Origin: Lachnospiraceae bacterium
Lineage (GTDB): Bacteria; Bacillota; Clostridia; Lachnospirales; Lachnospiraceae
Reading direction: 5' to 3'
DNA length: 37,111 nucleotides
Assembly (NCBI GenBank): GCA_024683155.1
Contig: JAIKYN010000217.1
Location: 1 to 37,111, forward strand
Position numbers and translations under genes: made by a program. The notes beneath the pieces were generated by a model, which saw nothing but the letters and a program-made list of their open reading frames with translations, was not told the DNA's origin and did not search any database. Shown here one piece after another: positions 24,639-33,415 of this stretch. Within the stretch, counting starts at the first letter, position 1, and each line of letters begins with the position of its first letter.

Positions 24639-26183
24639 ATGGCGGAAGATTATGTGATCGAGATGCTTCACATAACAAAAGAATTTCCGGGTATTAAGGC
24701 AAATGACGACATTACACTGCAATTGCGGCGTGGTGAGATTCATGCGCTGTTAGGTGAGAACGGAGCCGGCAAAAGTACCCTCATGAGCGTTTTGTTTGGT
24801 CTGTATCAGGCAGAACAGGGTGTGATCAAGAAAGACGGAAAGGAAGTCCAGGTAAAGGATCCTAATGATGCCAACCGGTTAAAGATCGGTATGGTACATC
24901 AGCATTTTAAGCTGGTAGAGTGCTTTACGGTACTGGATAATATCATATTGGGTGTGGAGGATACCAAGAACGGTTTCCTTCAATACGATGCAGCCCGTAA
25001 GAAAGTTATGGAGCTTTCCGAACGCTACGGATTGCGTGTGGATCCTGATGCATATGTGTCGGATATTTCCGTAGGTATGCAGCAGAGAGTCGAGATCCTT
25101 AAGATGCTGTACCGGGATAATGAGATCCTGATCTTCGATGAACCTACTGCAGTATTGACTCCCCAGGAGATCAATGAGCTGATGGAGATCATGCGAGGCT
25201 TCAAGAAAGAAGGCAAGAGCATTCTCTTTATTACCCATAAGCTGGCAGAGATCATGGCAGTAGCTGATCGCTGTACCGTGCTTCGTAAAGGAAAATGCAT
25301 GGGCACGGTAGACATAGCGGGAACCACCAAGGAAGAGCTTTCCAAATTGATGGTTGGCCGTGATGTGCAGTTTGAGATCGAGAAGAAACCTTGTAAGCCG
25401 GGAGACAGTATTTTATCTGTAAGAGATCTGGTAGTAGCTTCCAAGGTTCATAATAATAACGCTGTAAAAGGTGTATCCTTTGATGTGAAAGCAGGAGAGA
25501 TCCTTTGCGTAGCAGGTATTGAAGGAAACGGCCAGACCGAGCTGGTATACGGTATTACCGGATTGGAGAAGATCACTTCCGGAACCGTTACATTAAAAGG
25601 TCAGGATATTACCACAGCACCCATAAGACAACGGAGTAAAGCAGGCATGAGCCATATCCCGGAGGACCGTCATAAACACGGACTGGTCCTGGATTATTCG
25701 CTGGAGGAGAATCTGGTATTGCAAAGATACTGGGAGCCGGACTTCGAAAAGCGGGGCGTGATCCGAAAAGATGCGGTTCGAAAATATGCGGAAGGACTGA
25801 TCGATCGCTTTGATATCCGATCCGGTCAGGGCCCTGTTACCGTGGCAAGATCCATGTCCGGCGGTAATCAGCAGAAAGCTATCATCGCCCGCGAGATCGA
25901 TAAACAACCGGAACTTCTGGTAGCGGTTCAGCCTACGAGAGGTCTGGACGTGGGAGCCATCGAATATATCCATAAACAGCTGATCGCGGAGAGAGACGCA
26001 GGCAAGGCCGTGTTGCTCATCTCTCTGGAACTGGATGAAGTAATGGATCTGTCAGACCGGATCCTGGTAATGTACGAAGGAGAGATCGTAGGAGAATTTA
26101 ATCCCAAAGAAACCGACGTACAGGAGCTTGGTCTTTATATGGCCGGCGCCAAAAGTAATACTAAGAAAGAAAAGGAGGCATAA
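24639..26183 (+). CDS. Nucleoside/simple-sugar ABC transporter ATP-binding protein (double NBD)
   Basis: A 514-aa ATPase with two fused nucleotide-binding domains, as in NupA/YufO and RbsA-type importers. NBD1 has Walker A GENGAGKST (39-47), a VGMQQRVEI signature variant, and the LIFDEPTAVL Walker B. NBD2 has a degenerate Walker A, GIEGNGQTE (293-301), which lacks the Lys, as is normal in this family, and the SMSGGNQQK signature with LLVAVQPTRGLDV. It energises the two permeases that follow, 5 bp after its stop. Together with the BMP lipoprotein and deoC-tdk downstream, the substrate is most likely a nucleoside. Confidence 0.94.
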   Translation: MAEDYVIEMLHITKEFPGIKANDDITLQLRRGEIHALLGENGAGKSTLMSVLFGLYQAEQGVIKKDGKEVQVKDPNDANRLKIGMVHQHFKLVECFTVLDNIILGVEDTKNGFLQYDAARKKVMELSERYGLRVDPDAYVSDISVGMQQRVEILKMLYRDNEILIFDEPTAVLTPQEINELMEIMRGFKKEGKSILFITHKLAEIMAVADRCTVLRKGKCMGTVDIAGTTKEELSKLMVGRDVQFEIEKKPCKPGDSILSVRDLVVASKVHNNNAVKGVSFDVKAGEILCVAGIEGNGQTELVYGITGLEKITSGTVTLKGQDITTAPIRQRSKAGMSHIPEDRHKHGLVLDYSLEENLVLQRYWEPDFEKRGVIRKDAVRKYAEGLIDRFDIRSGQGPVTVARSMSGGNQQKAIIAREIDKQPELLVAVQPTRGLDVGAIEYIHKQLIAERDAGKAVLLISLELDEVMDLSDRILVMYEGEIVGEFNPKETDVQELGLYMAGAKSNTKKEKEA

Positions 26184-26188
26184 GAACC

Positions 26189-27295
26189 GTGAACAAGAAG
26201 AAACGTCTTGCTGAAAACGGCATGCTGATCAGCATATTAGCCTCTGTTGTATCCATTATATTCGGATTGATCTTCGGATTTGTGCTGTTATTCATTTTGA
26301 ATCCGGCGAAAGCAGGGATTGGTATCAATGCGATGCTGACCACCGGTTTTGCCAGTCTGGATCAGTTCGGTAAGGTACTGTATCAATCTGCACCTTTGAT
26401 GCTCTGCGGTCTTTCCGTAGGCTTTGCTTTTAAAACCGGGTTGTTTAACATCGGAGCATCCGGTCAATATACCATTGGTGCCTTCTGTGCATTGCTGGGG
26501 GGTATCGCATGGCAGCTTCCCTGGTGGGCCTGCCTGATCCTGGCTTGCATCGGCGGTGGCATCTGGGGTATTTTTCCCGGACTGTTTAAAGCTTTATTTA
26601 ATGTAAACGAAGTTATCACCTCCATTATGTTCAACTGGATCGGTATGTTCCTGGTGAATTTCCTCATGGCCAACATGCCCATCTTACTGGCAAGTGCCTG
26701 GGGGGCAAGTAACTCTGATCGAACCGCGGCCTTATCCGCAGCCAATCCCGGAGCTATCATTCCCAAAGGCGGCCTGGACAAGATCCTCGGCAATTCCAGC
26801 TGGATCAATATCAGTGTGTTCATTGCTCTTCTGGTAGCCTTGATCACATATTTTATTCTGAATAAGACGACTTTCGGTTATGAACTGAAGGCCTGCGGAT
26901 ATAACAAAGAAGCTTCCCGTTATGCCGGTATCAATGCAAATCGCAATGTGGTATTATCCATGATCATTGCAGGTGCTCTGTCCGGCTTAGGTGGCGGCGT
27001 ATATTATCTGGCAGGAACCGTTCAGTATGTATTGGAGAAATCCATTCTGGCCATGGGATTTAACGGTATTCCCGTTGCACTTCTGGCAAACTCCAATCCC
27101 ATCGGAACGATCTTCAGTGCATTGTTTATCAGCTACATTCAGGTAGGCGGTTCCGCGATGCAGCCGAACTTCTCTTCGGAAGCAACCGACATCATTATTG
27201 CGGTGATCATTTATCTGGCTGCATTTGCACTCCTGATGAGAGGCCTGATCATCCGGCTCCTGTCCGGCAAGAAGGATAAGGAGGTGAAGGCATGA
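26189..27295 (+). CDS. Nucleoside ABC transporter permease (YufP/NupB type)
   Basis: A 368-aa integral membrane protein of the BPD_transp_2 family, with about eight to ten hydrophobic helices and the motifs FKTGLFNIGASGQYTIGAFC and LKACGYNKEASRYAGINANR, characteristic of BMP-type nucleoside importers. The stop codon overlaps the start of the next permease by 4 bases. It would form a heterodimeric channel with that protein. Confidence 0.93.
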   Translation: MNKKKRLAENGMLISILASVVSIIFGLIFGFVLLFILNPAKAGIGINAMLTTGFASLDQFGKVLYQSAPLMLCGLSVGFAFKTGLFNIGASGQYTIGAFCALLGGIAWQLPWWACLILACIGGGIWGIFPGLFKALFNVNEVITSIMFNWIGMFLVNFLMANMPILLASAWGASNSDRTAALSAANPGAIIPKGGLDKILGNSSWINISVFIALLVALITYFILNKTTFGYELKACGYNKEASRYAGINANRNVVLSMIIAGALSGLGGGVYYLAGTVQYVLEKSILAMGFNGIPVALLANSNPIGTIFSALFISYIQVGGSAMQPNFSSEATDIIIAVIIYLAAFALLMRGLIIRLLSGKKDKEVKA

Positions 27296-28278
27296 ATATA
27301 TTAGCCAATATCATTTCCCTTACCATCGTATTTGCAGTGCCTTTGATGCTGGTGGCATTAGGCGGAATGTATTCCGAGCATTCCGGCGTGATCAATCTGG
27401 CACTGGAAGGTATTATGATCATTGGAGCCTTATGCTCCTGCTTTACGTTACAAAGTCTGGATCGAAGCGGTTTCGGACCGGCGCATCCTCAGCTTTCCAT
27501 GTTGATCGCAATCCTGGTAGCCGGTGTGACCGGTATGGCATTTTCCGTATTACTGGCCTTTGCGGCCATCAACCTGAAAGCGGATCAGACCATTGGCGGT
27601 ACCGCACTGAATACCTTTGCCCCTGCTTTTGCAGTAGTGGTTACCTGGGCAGTGCAGGGACAGGGCCTGACCACCATTCAGATCCCTACCTGGATCCGTA
27701 TCACCCAGGCCAATTTCGGATTGGAACCGGGAGATGGCTTCTGGGATATGCTGATCTTCAAGTATTTTTATCTGACAACGCCCATTGCTGTGATCCTCTT
27801 CTTTGCAGCATGGATCGTAATGTATAAGACCCGATTCGGCCTTCGCTTAAGAGCCTGCGGTGAACATCCTCAGGCAGCGGATTCTGTGGGAATCAATGTA
27901 TACCGCATGCGTTATGCAGGTGTGCTGATCTCCGGTTTCTTAGGCGGTGTTGGCGGTATTGCATACATCATTGCCATCGGAAGCGGATTTAGTTCCAGCG
28001 TAGGCGGTTATGGTTTCCTGGCACTGGCTGTTATGATCTTTGGTAACTGGAAACCGGTACAGATCCTGGGTTCTGCCGTATTCTTTGCACTGTTCAAAGT
28101 AATCGCGGCTTATAATTCATCCATTCCCTTCCTTCCCAAGCTGGAAGGTGTAAAGGATAAGTCTTCGTTGTATCAGATGCTTCCTTATGTGGTGACCATG
28201 ATCGTATTGATCTTCACATCCAAGTCTTCCAAGGCACCGAAGGCGGAAGGTATCCCTTATGATAAGGGCTCAAGATAA
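27292..28278 (+). CDS. Nucleoside ABC transporter permease (YufQ/NupC type)
   Basis: A 328-aa integral membrane protein of the BPD_transp_2 family. The N-terminal region has GGMYSEHSGVINLALEGIMI, the classic opening of the second permease in BMP nucleoside systems, and later LRACGEHPQAADSVGINVYR. It starts with an ATGA overlap with the first permease and an AGGAGG-like site inside that gene. It completes the importer core. Confidence 0.93.
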   Translation: MNILANIISLTIVFAVPLMLVALGGMYSEHSGVINLALEGIMIIGALCSCFTLQSLDRSGFGPAHPQLSMLIAILVAGVTGMAFSVLLAFAAINLKADQTIGGTALNTFAPAFAVVVTWAVQGQGLTTIQIPTWIRITQANFGLEPGDGFWDMLIFKYFYLTTPIAVILFFAAWIVMYKTRFGLRLRACGEHPQAADSVGINVYRMRYAGVLISGFLGGVGGIAYIIAIGSGFSSSVGGYGFLALAVMIFGNWKPVQILGSAVFFALFKVIAAYNSSIPFLPKLEGVKDKSSLYQMLPYVVTMIVLIFTSKSSKAPKAEGIPYDKGSR

Positions 28279-28337
28279 CAAACAGTATTTTCTTGGTAGA
28301 GCAAATATAAACCGGCAGCATGTACAGGAGGATAAAC

Positions 28338-28556
28338 ATGGCTAAGAAAATCGCAAAGATAATTGCATTCATTCTCATCATCATCGGCATTGCCGTGCTT
28401 GCTTATTATGCAGTGCAGTATTTTAAAGCAAGAAGAGGGGACGAGGACGTAGACTGGTTCCCTGTAGAGAAGATCGAAAACAAAGTAGACCAGATCAGGA
28501 AGCAGTTGGATGTACTCCTTGACCAGGTAAAAAAAGGAGATAGTTTCACATGTTAA
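28338..28556 (+). CDS. Small single-pass membrane protein with coiled-coil tail
   Basis: A 72-aa protein of unknown function. The ATG at 28338 has an AGGAGG site about 6 bases upstream. Residues 1-7 are Lys-rich, 8-29 form a strong transmembrane helix, and the cytoplasmic tail is acidic (GDEDVDWFP) followed by a heptad-like amphipathic stretch [22 protein letters not shown]. It lies between the nucleoside permease and deoC, and its last 7 bases overlap the deoC start. Position and topology suggest an accessory to the importer or a membrane tether, but nothing in the sequence proves this. Confidence 0.75.
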   Translation: MAKKIAKIIAFILIIIGIAVLAYYAVQYFKARRGDEDVDWFPVEKIENKVDQIRKQLDVLLDQVKKGDSFTC

Positions 28557-29188
28557 ATTCAAAAATGTTTGATCACACTCTGCTGAAGGCAGAGGCAACG
28601 CAGGATCAGGTAGCACAGATCTGTAAGGAAGCACTTACCTATGATTTTGCTTCCGTATGCGTAAACTCCTGCTATACTGCATTTGTTGCACAGCAACTGA
28701 AAGGAAGTACCGTAAAGACCTGTACGGTAGTTGGTTTCCCCCTGGGTGCCATGAGCACTAAGGCGAAGGCAGCCGAGACTGCATATGCAGTTGCAGACGG
28801 TGCAGATGAGATCGATATGGTGATCAATGTAGGAGCATTGAAGGAAGGCCGTTACGATTACGTTCTGGAAGATATCAAGGCTGTTAAGGATGCTTGTGGG
28901 CAGGCACATCTGAAGGTGATCATCGAGACCTGCCTTCTCAGCGACGCAGAAAAGGTAAAAGCTTGCGAACTGTCTGTGGAAGCAGGTGCTGACTTTGTAA
29001 AGACCTCCACCGGATTTTCTACCGGCGGTGCAAAGGCAGTAGATGTGGCACTTATGAGAAAGACCGTTGGTCCTGACATCGGTGTAAAGGCATCCGGTGG
29101 GATCCGTGATACCCAGACGGCTGAGAAGATGGTAGAAGCAGGCGCAAATCGTCTGGGAACCAGTGCTACCATCGCAATCTTATCCTAA
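28550..29188 (+). CDS. deoC: Deoxyribose-phosphate aldolase
   Basis: A 212-aa cytoplasmic class I aldolase that cleaves 2-deoxyribose-5-phosphate to glyceraldehyde-3-phosphate and acetaldehyde, the last step of deoxynucleoside catabolism. The Schiff-base lysine is K151 in FVKTSTGF; the partner residues D89 ([11 protein letters not shown]) and K180 (GVKASGGIR) are present. Length is normal. Its start overlaps the preceding small gene by 7 bases; GGAG lies about 12 bases upstream of the ATG. Nucleoside phosphorylase and phosphopentomutase genes are absent from this window. Confidence 0.97.
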   Translation: MLNSKMFDHTLLKAEATQDQVAQICKEALTYDFASVCVNSCYTAFVAQQLKGSTVKTCTVVGFPLGAMSTKAKAAETAYAVADGADEIDMVINVGALKEGRYDYVLEDIKAVKDACGQAHLKVIIETCLLSDAEKVKACELSVEAGADFVKTSTGFSTGGAKAVDVALMRKTVGPDIGVKASGGIRDTQTAEKMVEAGANRLGTSATIAILS

Positions 29189-29200
29189 GGCGGACCGGTC

Positions 29201-29788
29201 ATGGCAAAATTGTATTTCAGACATGGTGCAATGGGCAGTTCCAAAACCGCCAATGCACTGATGGTAGCTTATAATTACTATGAAAGGGGCAAACATGCCC
29301 TCATGGTAAAACCACAGCTGGAAAACAGGGACGGAAAACAGGTGATCAAAAGCCGCATCGGCTTAGAGCAGGAATGTGAGTTCGTAGAGAACCTGGTAAA
29401 GATGACTGATGAAGAGATCAAAGCGTATGACTGTATCATCGTAGATGAAGCACAGTTCTGTAAGAAAGCGGAGATCGAATTCTTCCTTCACATTGTGGAC
29501 CATCTGGGAATTCCTGTGATCTGTTACGGCTTGCGTACCGATTTCCGACGGGAACCCTTCGAAGGTTCCATCTGGCTTCTTGCGTGGGCAGATGTGATCG
29601 AAGAATTGAAGACCGTCTGTTGGTGCGGACAGGGAGCCTGTTGCAATACCCGTCTGGACGCCAACGGTAAGATCATTCGTACCGGTGAACAGGTGGTCCT
29701 GGGAGGCAATGACAGCTACATTGCCCTTTGCAGAAAACATTATGAGAACGGAGATATCGGTCCCGGCTGGGTGATCCCGAAGGATTGA
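29201..29788 (+). CDS. tdk: Thymidine kinase, type II
   Basis: A 195-aa kinase that phosphorylates thymidine with ATP. It has the P-loop GAMGSSKT (9-16), the VDEAQF motif (81-86) with catalytic Glu83, and a zinc-binding set formed by C140, C142, C177 and H180; the first pair is CxC rather than CxxC. A lasso-like segment precedes the CRKHY end. It starts 12 bp after deoC, giving an uptake-salvage-catabolism gene set with the nucleoside importer. Confidence 0.96.
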   Translation: MAKLYFRHGAMGSSKTANALMVAYNYYERGKHALMVKPQLENRDGKQVIKSRIGLEQECEFVENLVKMTDEEIKAYDCIIVDEAQFCKKAEIEFFLHIVDHLGIPVICYGLRTDFRREPFEGSIWLLAWADVIEELKTVCWCGQGACCNTRLDANGKIIRTGEQVVLGGNDSYIALCRKHYENGDIGPGWVIPKD

Positions 29789-29821
29789 TCCTGAAAATAT
29801 AAGGGCCGATACGGAGACAAT

Positions 29822-30496
29822 ATGGAAAACAGAGAATACAAAGTATACGAGATCAAAAAAAGCGTATTTGAAGACAACAACAAAGAAGCGGATCAGCTTC
29901 GTGCGGAATTAAAAGAGAAGAAAACCTTTCTGCTGAATCTGATGTCTTCCCCCGGAGCAGGTAAAACCACCACGCTAAAGGCTACCATTGCTGCATTGAA
30001 GGATGAAATGAATATTGCAGTCATGGAAGCTGACATTGATTCCGATGTGGATGCAGCCACTATTGCAACCACCGGAGCTAAGGTCATTCAGCTGCATACC
30101 GGCGGTATGTGTCACCTGGATGCGGGTATGACCAGACAGGGGATCGAGCAGATCGGGATCGAGGGAATCGATCTGGCAATACTGGAAAATGTGGGCAATT
30201 TAGTGTGCCCCGCAGAGTTTGATACAGGATCTTCCAAGAACGCAATGATCCTCAGTGTTCCGGAAGGCGATGACAAACCGTTGAAGTACCCACTGATGTT
30301 CTCCATCTGCGATGTACTTCTGGTGAATAAGATCGATGCCATGGATTATTTTGATTTTGACCTGAAGGCTGTGGAAGAGCGGGCAAAACGCTTGAATCCC
30401 GATATCGAGGTGATCCCTATTTCCGCGAGAAACGGAGAAGGTATAGATAAATGGGCGGACTGGCTCAGAAGATCGGTTCGCGAATGGCAATCATAA
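29822..30496 (+). CDS. hypB: HypB-type nickel-binding GTPase (hydrogenase maturation family)
   Basis: A 224-aa SIMIBI GTPase. P-loop SSPGAGKTT at 42-50, EADIDSDVDA at 69-78, NKID (169-172) for guanine recognition. The GTPase-domain metal site of HypB is intact: C97-H98 in GGMCHLD and C129 in NLVCPAEFD. The N-terminal high-affinity CxxCGC nickel motif of E. coli HypB and His-rich stretches are missing, as in many short HypB proteins. HypB delivers nickel to [NiFe] hydrogenase with HypA, but no hypA, hydrogenase or urease gene is in the window. It is the last gene before a terminator, after thymidine kinase. Confidence 0.9.
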   Translation: MENREYKVYEIKKSVFEDNNKEADQLRAELKEKKTFLLNLMSSPGAGKTTTLKATIAALKDEMNIAVMEADIDSDVDAATIATTGAKVIQLHTGGMCHLDAGMTRQGIEQIGIEGIDLAILENVGNLVCPAEFDTGSSKNAMILSVPEGDDKPLKYPLMFSICDVLLVNKIDAMDYFDFDLKAVEERAKRLNPDIEVIPISARNGEGIDKWADWLRRSVREWQS

Positions 30497-30507
30497 AGGA
30501 CGTGGGG

Positions 30508-30537
30508 GCGGACCTTTTTAAGGCCCGCTTTCTTTTT
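30508..30537 (+). terminator. Intrinsic terminator after hypB
   Basis: A 9-bp stem with one mismatch (30508-30516 with 30520-30528), a 3-base loop and a T-rich tail (30529-30537) starting 11 bp after the hypB stop. Confidence 0.8.
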
Positions 30538-30556
30538 ATCTAACGGCCGGATTCTT

Positions 30557-30628
30557 GATAAAAGGAAATGGCACGATCTTAATAAAAGGAAATGGCACGA
30601 TCTTAATAAAAGAAAAATGGTACAACGT
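30557..30628 (+). repeat. 24-bp tandem repeat, about three copies, ahead of the pectin operon
   Basis: Units at 30557-30580 and 30581-30604 differ only in the first base; a third, degenerate copy spans 30605-30628. The core is AAAAGGAAATGGCACGATCTT. The array ends 13 bp before the GH105 start codon, so it overlaps the promoter or leader. The unit is a multiple of three and stays open in the GH105 frame, but no convincing start precedes it. It could be an operator array or simple slippage expansion. Confidence 0.8.
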
Positions 30629-30641
30629 AAAGAGAGGGATT

Positions 30642-31745
30642 ATGGATACCAAACGATTAATGGAATATACCAGACGATTTTTAAAAGATTATCAGATCTA
30701 CCAGACTTACTGGAATTATGAGGATGGAGTGGTCCTTATGGGATGTAAGCAGCTGGCGGAAGCTACCGGCGAGGAATCTTTTATGGAGTATATGATCCAC
30801 TACCTGGAAACAAGAGTCACGCCGGAAGGAACCATTCCTACATTTAAAACCGAAAAATTCAACATCGACAGCATGAACTGCGGCAAGGTGTTGTTTGCGG
30901 CGCTGGATCGAACCGGCGATGAGCGCTATAAGAAAGCACTGGATTTTCATATGGAAGTACTGGCAAAGCACCCCAGATGCAAATGCGGAAGCTTCTGGCA
31001 CAAGGAAATCTATCCGAACCAGATCTGGCTGGATGGCTTATATATGGCACAGCCTTTGTATATGGAATACGAAACCCGTTTTCACAATAAAGAGAACTAT
31101 AACGATATTATCCATCAGTTTGAGAATGTTCAGAAGTATCTCTATGACCCGGAGAAGAAACTGTACTATCACGGATATGATGAAAGCAGACAGGCGCCCT
31201 GGGCCAATAAAGAAACAGGATGTTCTGCAAACTTCTGGAGCAGAGCTTACGGCTGGTGGCTGATGGCACTCATTGATACCATGGATGTGATGAGCGAACA
31301 GATCTATGAACATTATCGTACACTGGAGGACATTTTCCGCATTGCAGTAAAGGGGTTGTTACCCCATCTGGATCCCAAGGACCATATGGTCTATCAGGTG
31401 ATCGATCATCCGGAAGCGGAAGGAAATTATACAGAAACCAGCGGCAGTGCCATGGCAGCGTATGCCATCATGAAGGGCTGCAGATTAGGCGTATTGCTTC
31501 CCGAGAAGTATCTGCAGGTCGGAAGAAGCATGTTCGAAGGCATTGTAGAAAACAAGCTTCGTCCGGACGAAAACGGCATCGACAAGCTTTATGATATCTG
31601 CCATGTGGCAGGCTTAGGGCCCGGAGAAGAGAGAGACGGTTCTGTAGCATACTATCTGTCCGAGCCTAAGAGCGTGGATGAGGCCAAGGGCGTAGGACCG
31701 TTCCTTATGGCCTTTGGAGAATACCTGAAAACCAGCGAAGAATAA
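30642..31745 (+). CDS. GH105 unsaturated rhamnogalacturonyl/galacturonyl hydrolase (YteR-like)
   Basis: A 367-aa cytoplasmic glycoside hydrolase of the alpha/alpha-barrel family. The ATG at 30642 (MDTKRLMEYTRR) is chosen because a GAGAGGGA site precedes it; upstream in-frame sequence is just the tandem repeat. The motif HKEIYPNQIWLDGLYMAQPLY places the probable catalytic Asp at residue 131, and CSANFWSRAYGWWLMALID is the conserved substrate-cleft block. GH105 enzymes remove the unsaturated uronic acid from the end of oligosaccharides made by pectate or rhamnogalacturonan lyases, by hydration of the double bond. No signal peptide. It is followed after 16 bp by a GH28 gene. Confidence 0.93.
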   Translation: MDTKRLMEYTRRFLKDYQIYQTYWNYEDGVVLMGCKQLAEATGEESFMEYMIHYLETRVTPEGTIPTFKTEKFNIDSMNCGKVLFAALDRTGDERYKKALDFHMEVLAKHPRCKCGSFWHKEIYPNQIWLDGLYMAQPLYMEYETRFHNKENYNDIIHQFENVQKYLYDPEKKLYYHGYDESRQAPWANKETGCSANFWSRAYGWWLMALIDTMDVMSEQIYEHYRTLEDIFRIAVKGLLPHLDPKDHMVYQVIDHPEAEGNYTETSGSAMAAYAIMKGCRLGVLLPEKYLQVGRSMFEGIVENKLRPDENGIDKLYDICHVAGLGPGEERDGSVAYYLSEPKSVDEAKGVGPFLMAFGEYLKTSEE

Positions 31746-31761
31746 AAAGAAGAGGACCCTC

Positions 31762-33306
31762 ATGAATATCAAGATATTATTGGCTACAGCCAGAAGCGTG
31801 ACTTTAGAGATTGAAGAGGGAGGTCGGTTTCATACTACCTGCCCCTATGAGATCTATATCAATGGTGAAAAAAGAGGAGAGACAGACCGTGTGATCACAA
31901 ATCTGTTTTCCTTAAAGCCGGATACGGACTATACCGTGGAGTTAAAGGGAAGCAGCGGAAACGGGACGGTTTCCTTTCAAACCAAAAAGGAATTTGTAAC
32001 CCTGAATGTAAAAGAATTCGGAGCAGCAGGAGACGGGGAAACGGACGACACAGCATCGATCCAGGCAGCCATTCTTGCCTGCCCGAGAGATAGCCGGGTG
32101 CTGATCCCTAAAGGAACCTATAAGATCGGAGCGCTGTTCTTAAAGAGCCATATTGCATTGGAATTGGCAGAAGGAGCCATATTGTCTGCCAAAACAAGAC
32201 GGGAGGATTTCCCCAGATTACCGGGATTGATCCAGAGCTATGATGAGACAGATGAATACAATCTTGCCAGCTGGGAAGGAAATCCGTTAAACAGCCATGC
32301 ATCCATTCTTACCGGACTGGAAGTGGAAGATGTGGTGGTCTACGGAAAAGGCGAGATCAACGGAAATGCTTCCCGTGATAATTGGTGGGGTATTGTAAAG
32401 AAGATGAACGGATGTTATCGTCCGCACATGCTGTTTCTGAATCATTGTAAGGATATCCGCCTTCAGGGGTTAACCTTTACCAACAGTCCTTCCTGGACCT
32501 TACATCCTTATTTTTCGGAGAATATTGATTTTTTGGGAACCCGCATCGTGAATCCTGCAGATTCGCCCAATACGGACGGGATCGATCCGGAATCTGTAAA
32601 GAACATGAACATACTGGGTATGCATTTTACTCTTGGCGATGACTGCATTGCGGTAAAATCCGGTAAGATCTACATGGGACGGAAGTTCAAGCAGCCTTCG
32701 GAAAACATTCAGATCCGCCATTGTCTGATGGAGAATGGACACGGAGCTGTAACGGTAGGATCAGAGATGGCCGGGGGAGTAAAGAACCTGCTGGTGGAAA
32801 ACTGCATTTTCAGTCATACGGACCGGGGACTTCGTATAAAGACACGAAGAGGAAGAGGAAGAGATGCTATCCTGGATGAGATCACCTTCCGCAGCATTAC
32901 CATGGACCATGTAATGACGCCTCTGGTAGTTAATTCCTTCTATTTCTGCGATCCGGACGGACATACCAGCTATGTACAGAGCAGAGAAACCTATCCGGTG
33001 GATGAGAGAACACCACAGATCAAGAATCTGACCTTCGAAGATATGGTTTGTACCAACTGCCATGTGCGGGCAGCTTATTTTGAAGGATTGCCGGAGCAGA
33101 AGATCGAGAAGATCCGGATGAAGAATATTCAGATCAGCTATGCGGAAGATGCTAAATGCGGTGTGGCGGCTATGAGTGAAGGCGTGGAGGCCTGCAGCAA
33201 ACAGGGACTCTTTGCTTCCAATATCCATGAACTGATCATGGAGAATGTGAAGATCACAGGACAGGATGGAGAAGAAGTAGAGCTTCACAATGTAGATAAC
33301 ATGTGA
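31762..33306 (+). CDS. GH28 polygalacturonase / exo-galacturonosidase, cytoplasmic
   Basis: A 514-aa beta-helix hydrolase. A short N-terminal beta domain resembling fibronectin type III (about residues 1-80) precedes the parallel beta-helix that starts at VKEFGAAGDGETDDTASIQAAI. All GH28 active-site motifs are present: NTDGID (270-275), GDD (292-294), GHG (326-328) and RIKT (358-361). The enzyme hydrolyses alpha-1,4-galacturonan or related oligosaccharides by inversion. No signal peptide is visible, so it most likely acts on imported oligogalacturonides in an exo manner (inference). AGAGGA precedes the ATG. Second gene of the GH105-GH28 pair, ended by a terminator. Confidence 0.95.
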   Translation: MNIKILLATARSVTLEIEEGGRFHTTCPYEIYINGEKRGETDRVITNLFSLKPDTDYTVELKGSSGNGTVSFQTKKEFVTLNVKEFGAAGDGETDDTASIQAAILACPRDSRVLIPKGTYKIGALFLKSHIALELAEGAILSAKTRREDFPRLPGLIQSYDETDEYNLASWEGNPLNSHASILTGLEVEDVVVYGKGEINGNASRDNWWGIVKKMNGCYRPHMLFLNHCKDIRLQGLTFTNSPSWTLHPYFSENIDFLGTRIVNPADSPNTDGIDPESVKNMNILGMHFTLGDDCIAVKSGKIYMGRKFKQPSENIQIRHCLMENGHGAVTVGSEMAGGVKNLLVENCIFSHTDRGLRIKTRRGRGRDAILDEITFRSITMDHVMTPLVVNSFYFCDPDGHTSYVQSRETYPVDERTPQIKNLTFEDMVCTNCHVRAAYFEGLPEQKIEKIRMKNIQISYAEDAKCGVAAMSEGVEACSKQGLFASNIHELIMENVKITGQDGEEVELHNVDNM

Positions 33307-33313
33307 TTTTTAT

Positions 33314-33351
33314 AAAAAGAGGACTCTTTTCAAGAAAGAGTCCTCTTTTTT
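33314..33351. terminator. Bidirectional terminator between GH28 and the convergent pectinesterase
   Basis: A long stem of about 14-16 bp (33314-33330 with 33335-33350) around GAGGACTC/GAGTCCTC with A-runs before and T-runs after, so it can function on both strands. It lies 8 bp after the GH28 stop and about 65 bp from the pectinesterase stop. Confidence 0.9.
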
Positions 33352-33415
33352 GATGACAGGATCGGAAACATGTCTGCAGAAACACGGACCGGGAATAAAC
33401 AGGAGATCAGAAGGA

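Noticed and set aside
30555-30641. N-terminal extension of GH105 from a TTG codon, encoding repeats of IKGNGTIL
   Set aside because: It is only the translation of the 24-bp tandem repeat, has no ribosome binding site, and GH105 proteins start near the ATG at 30642.
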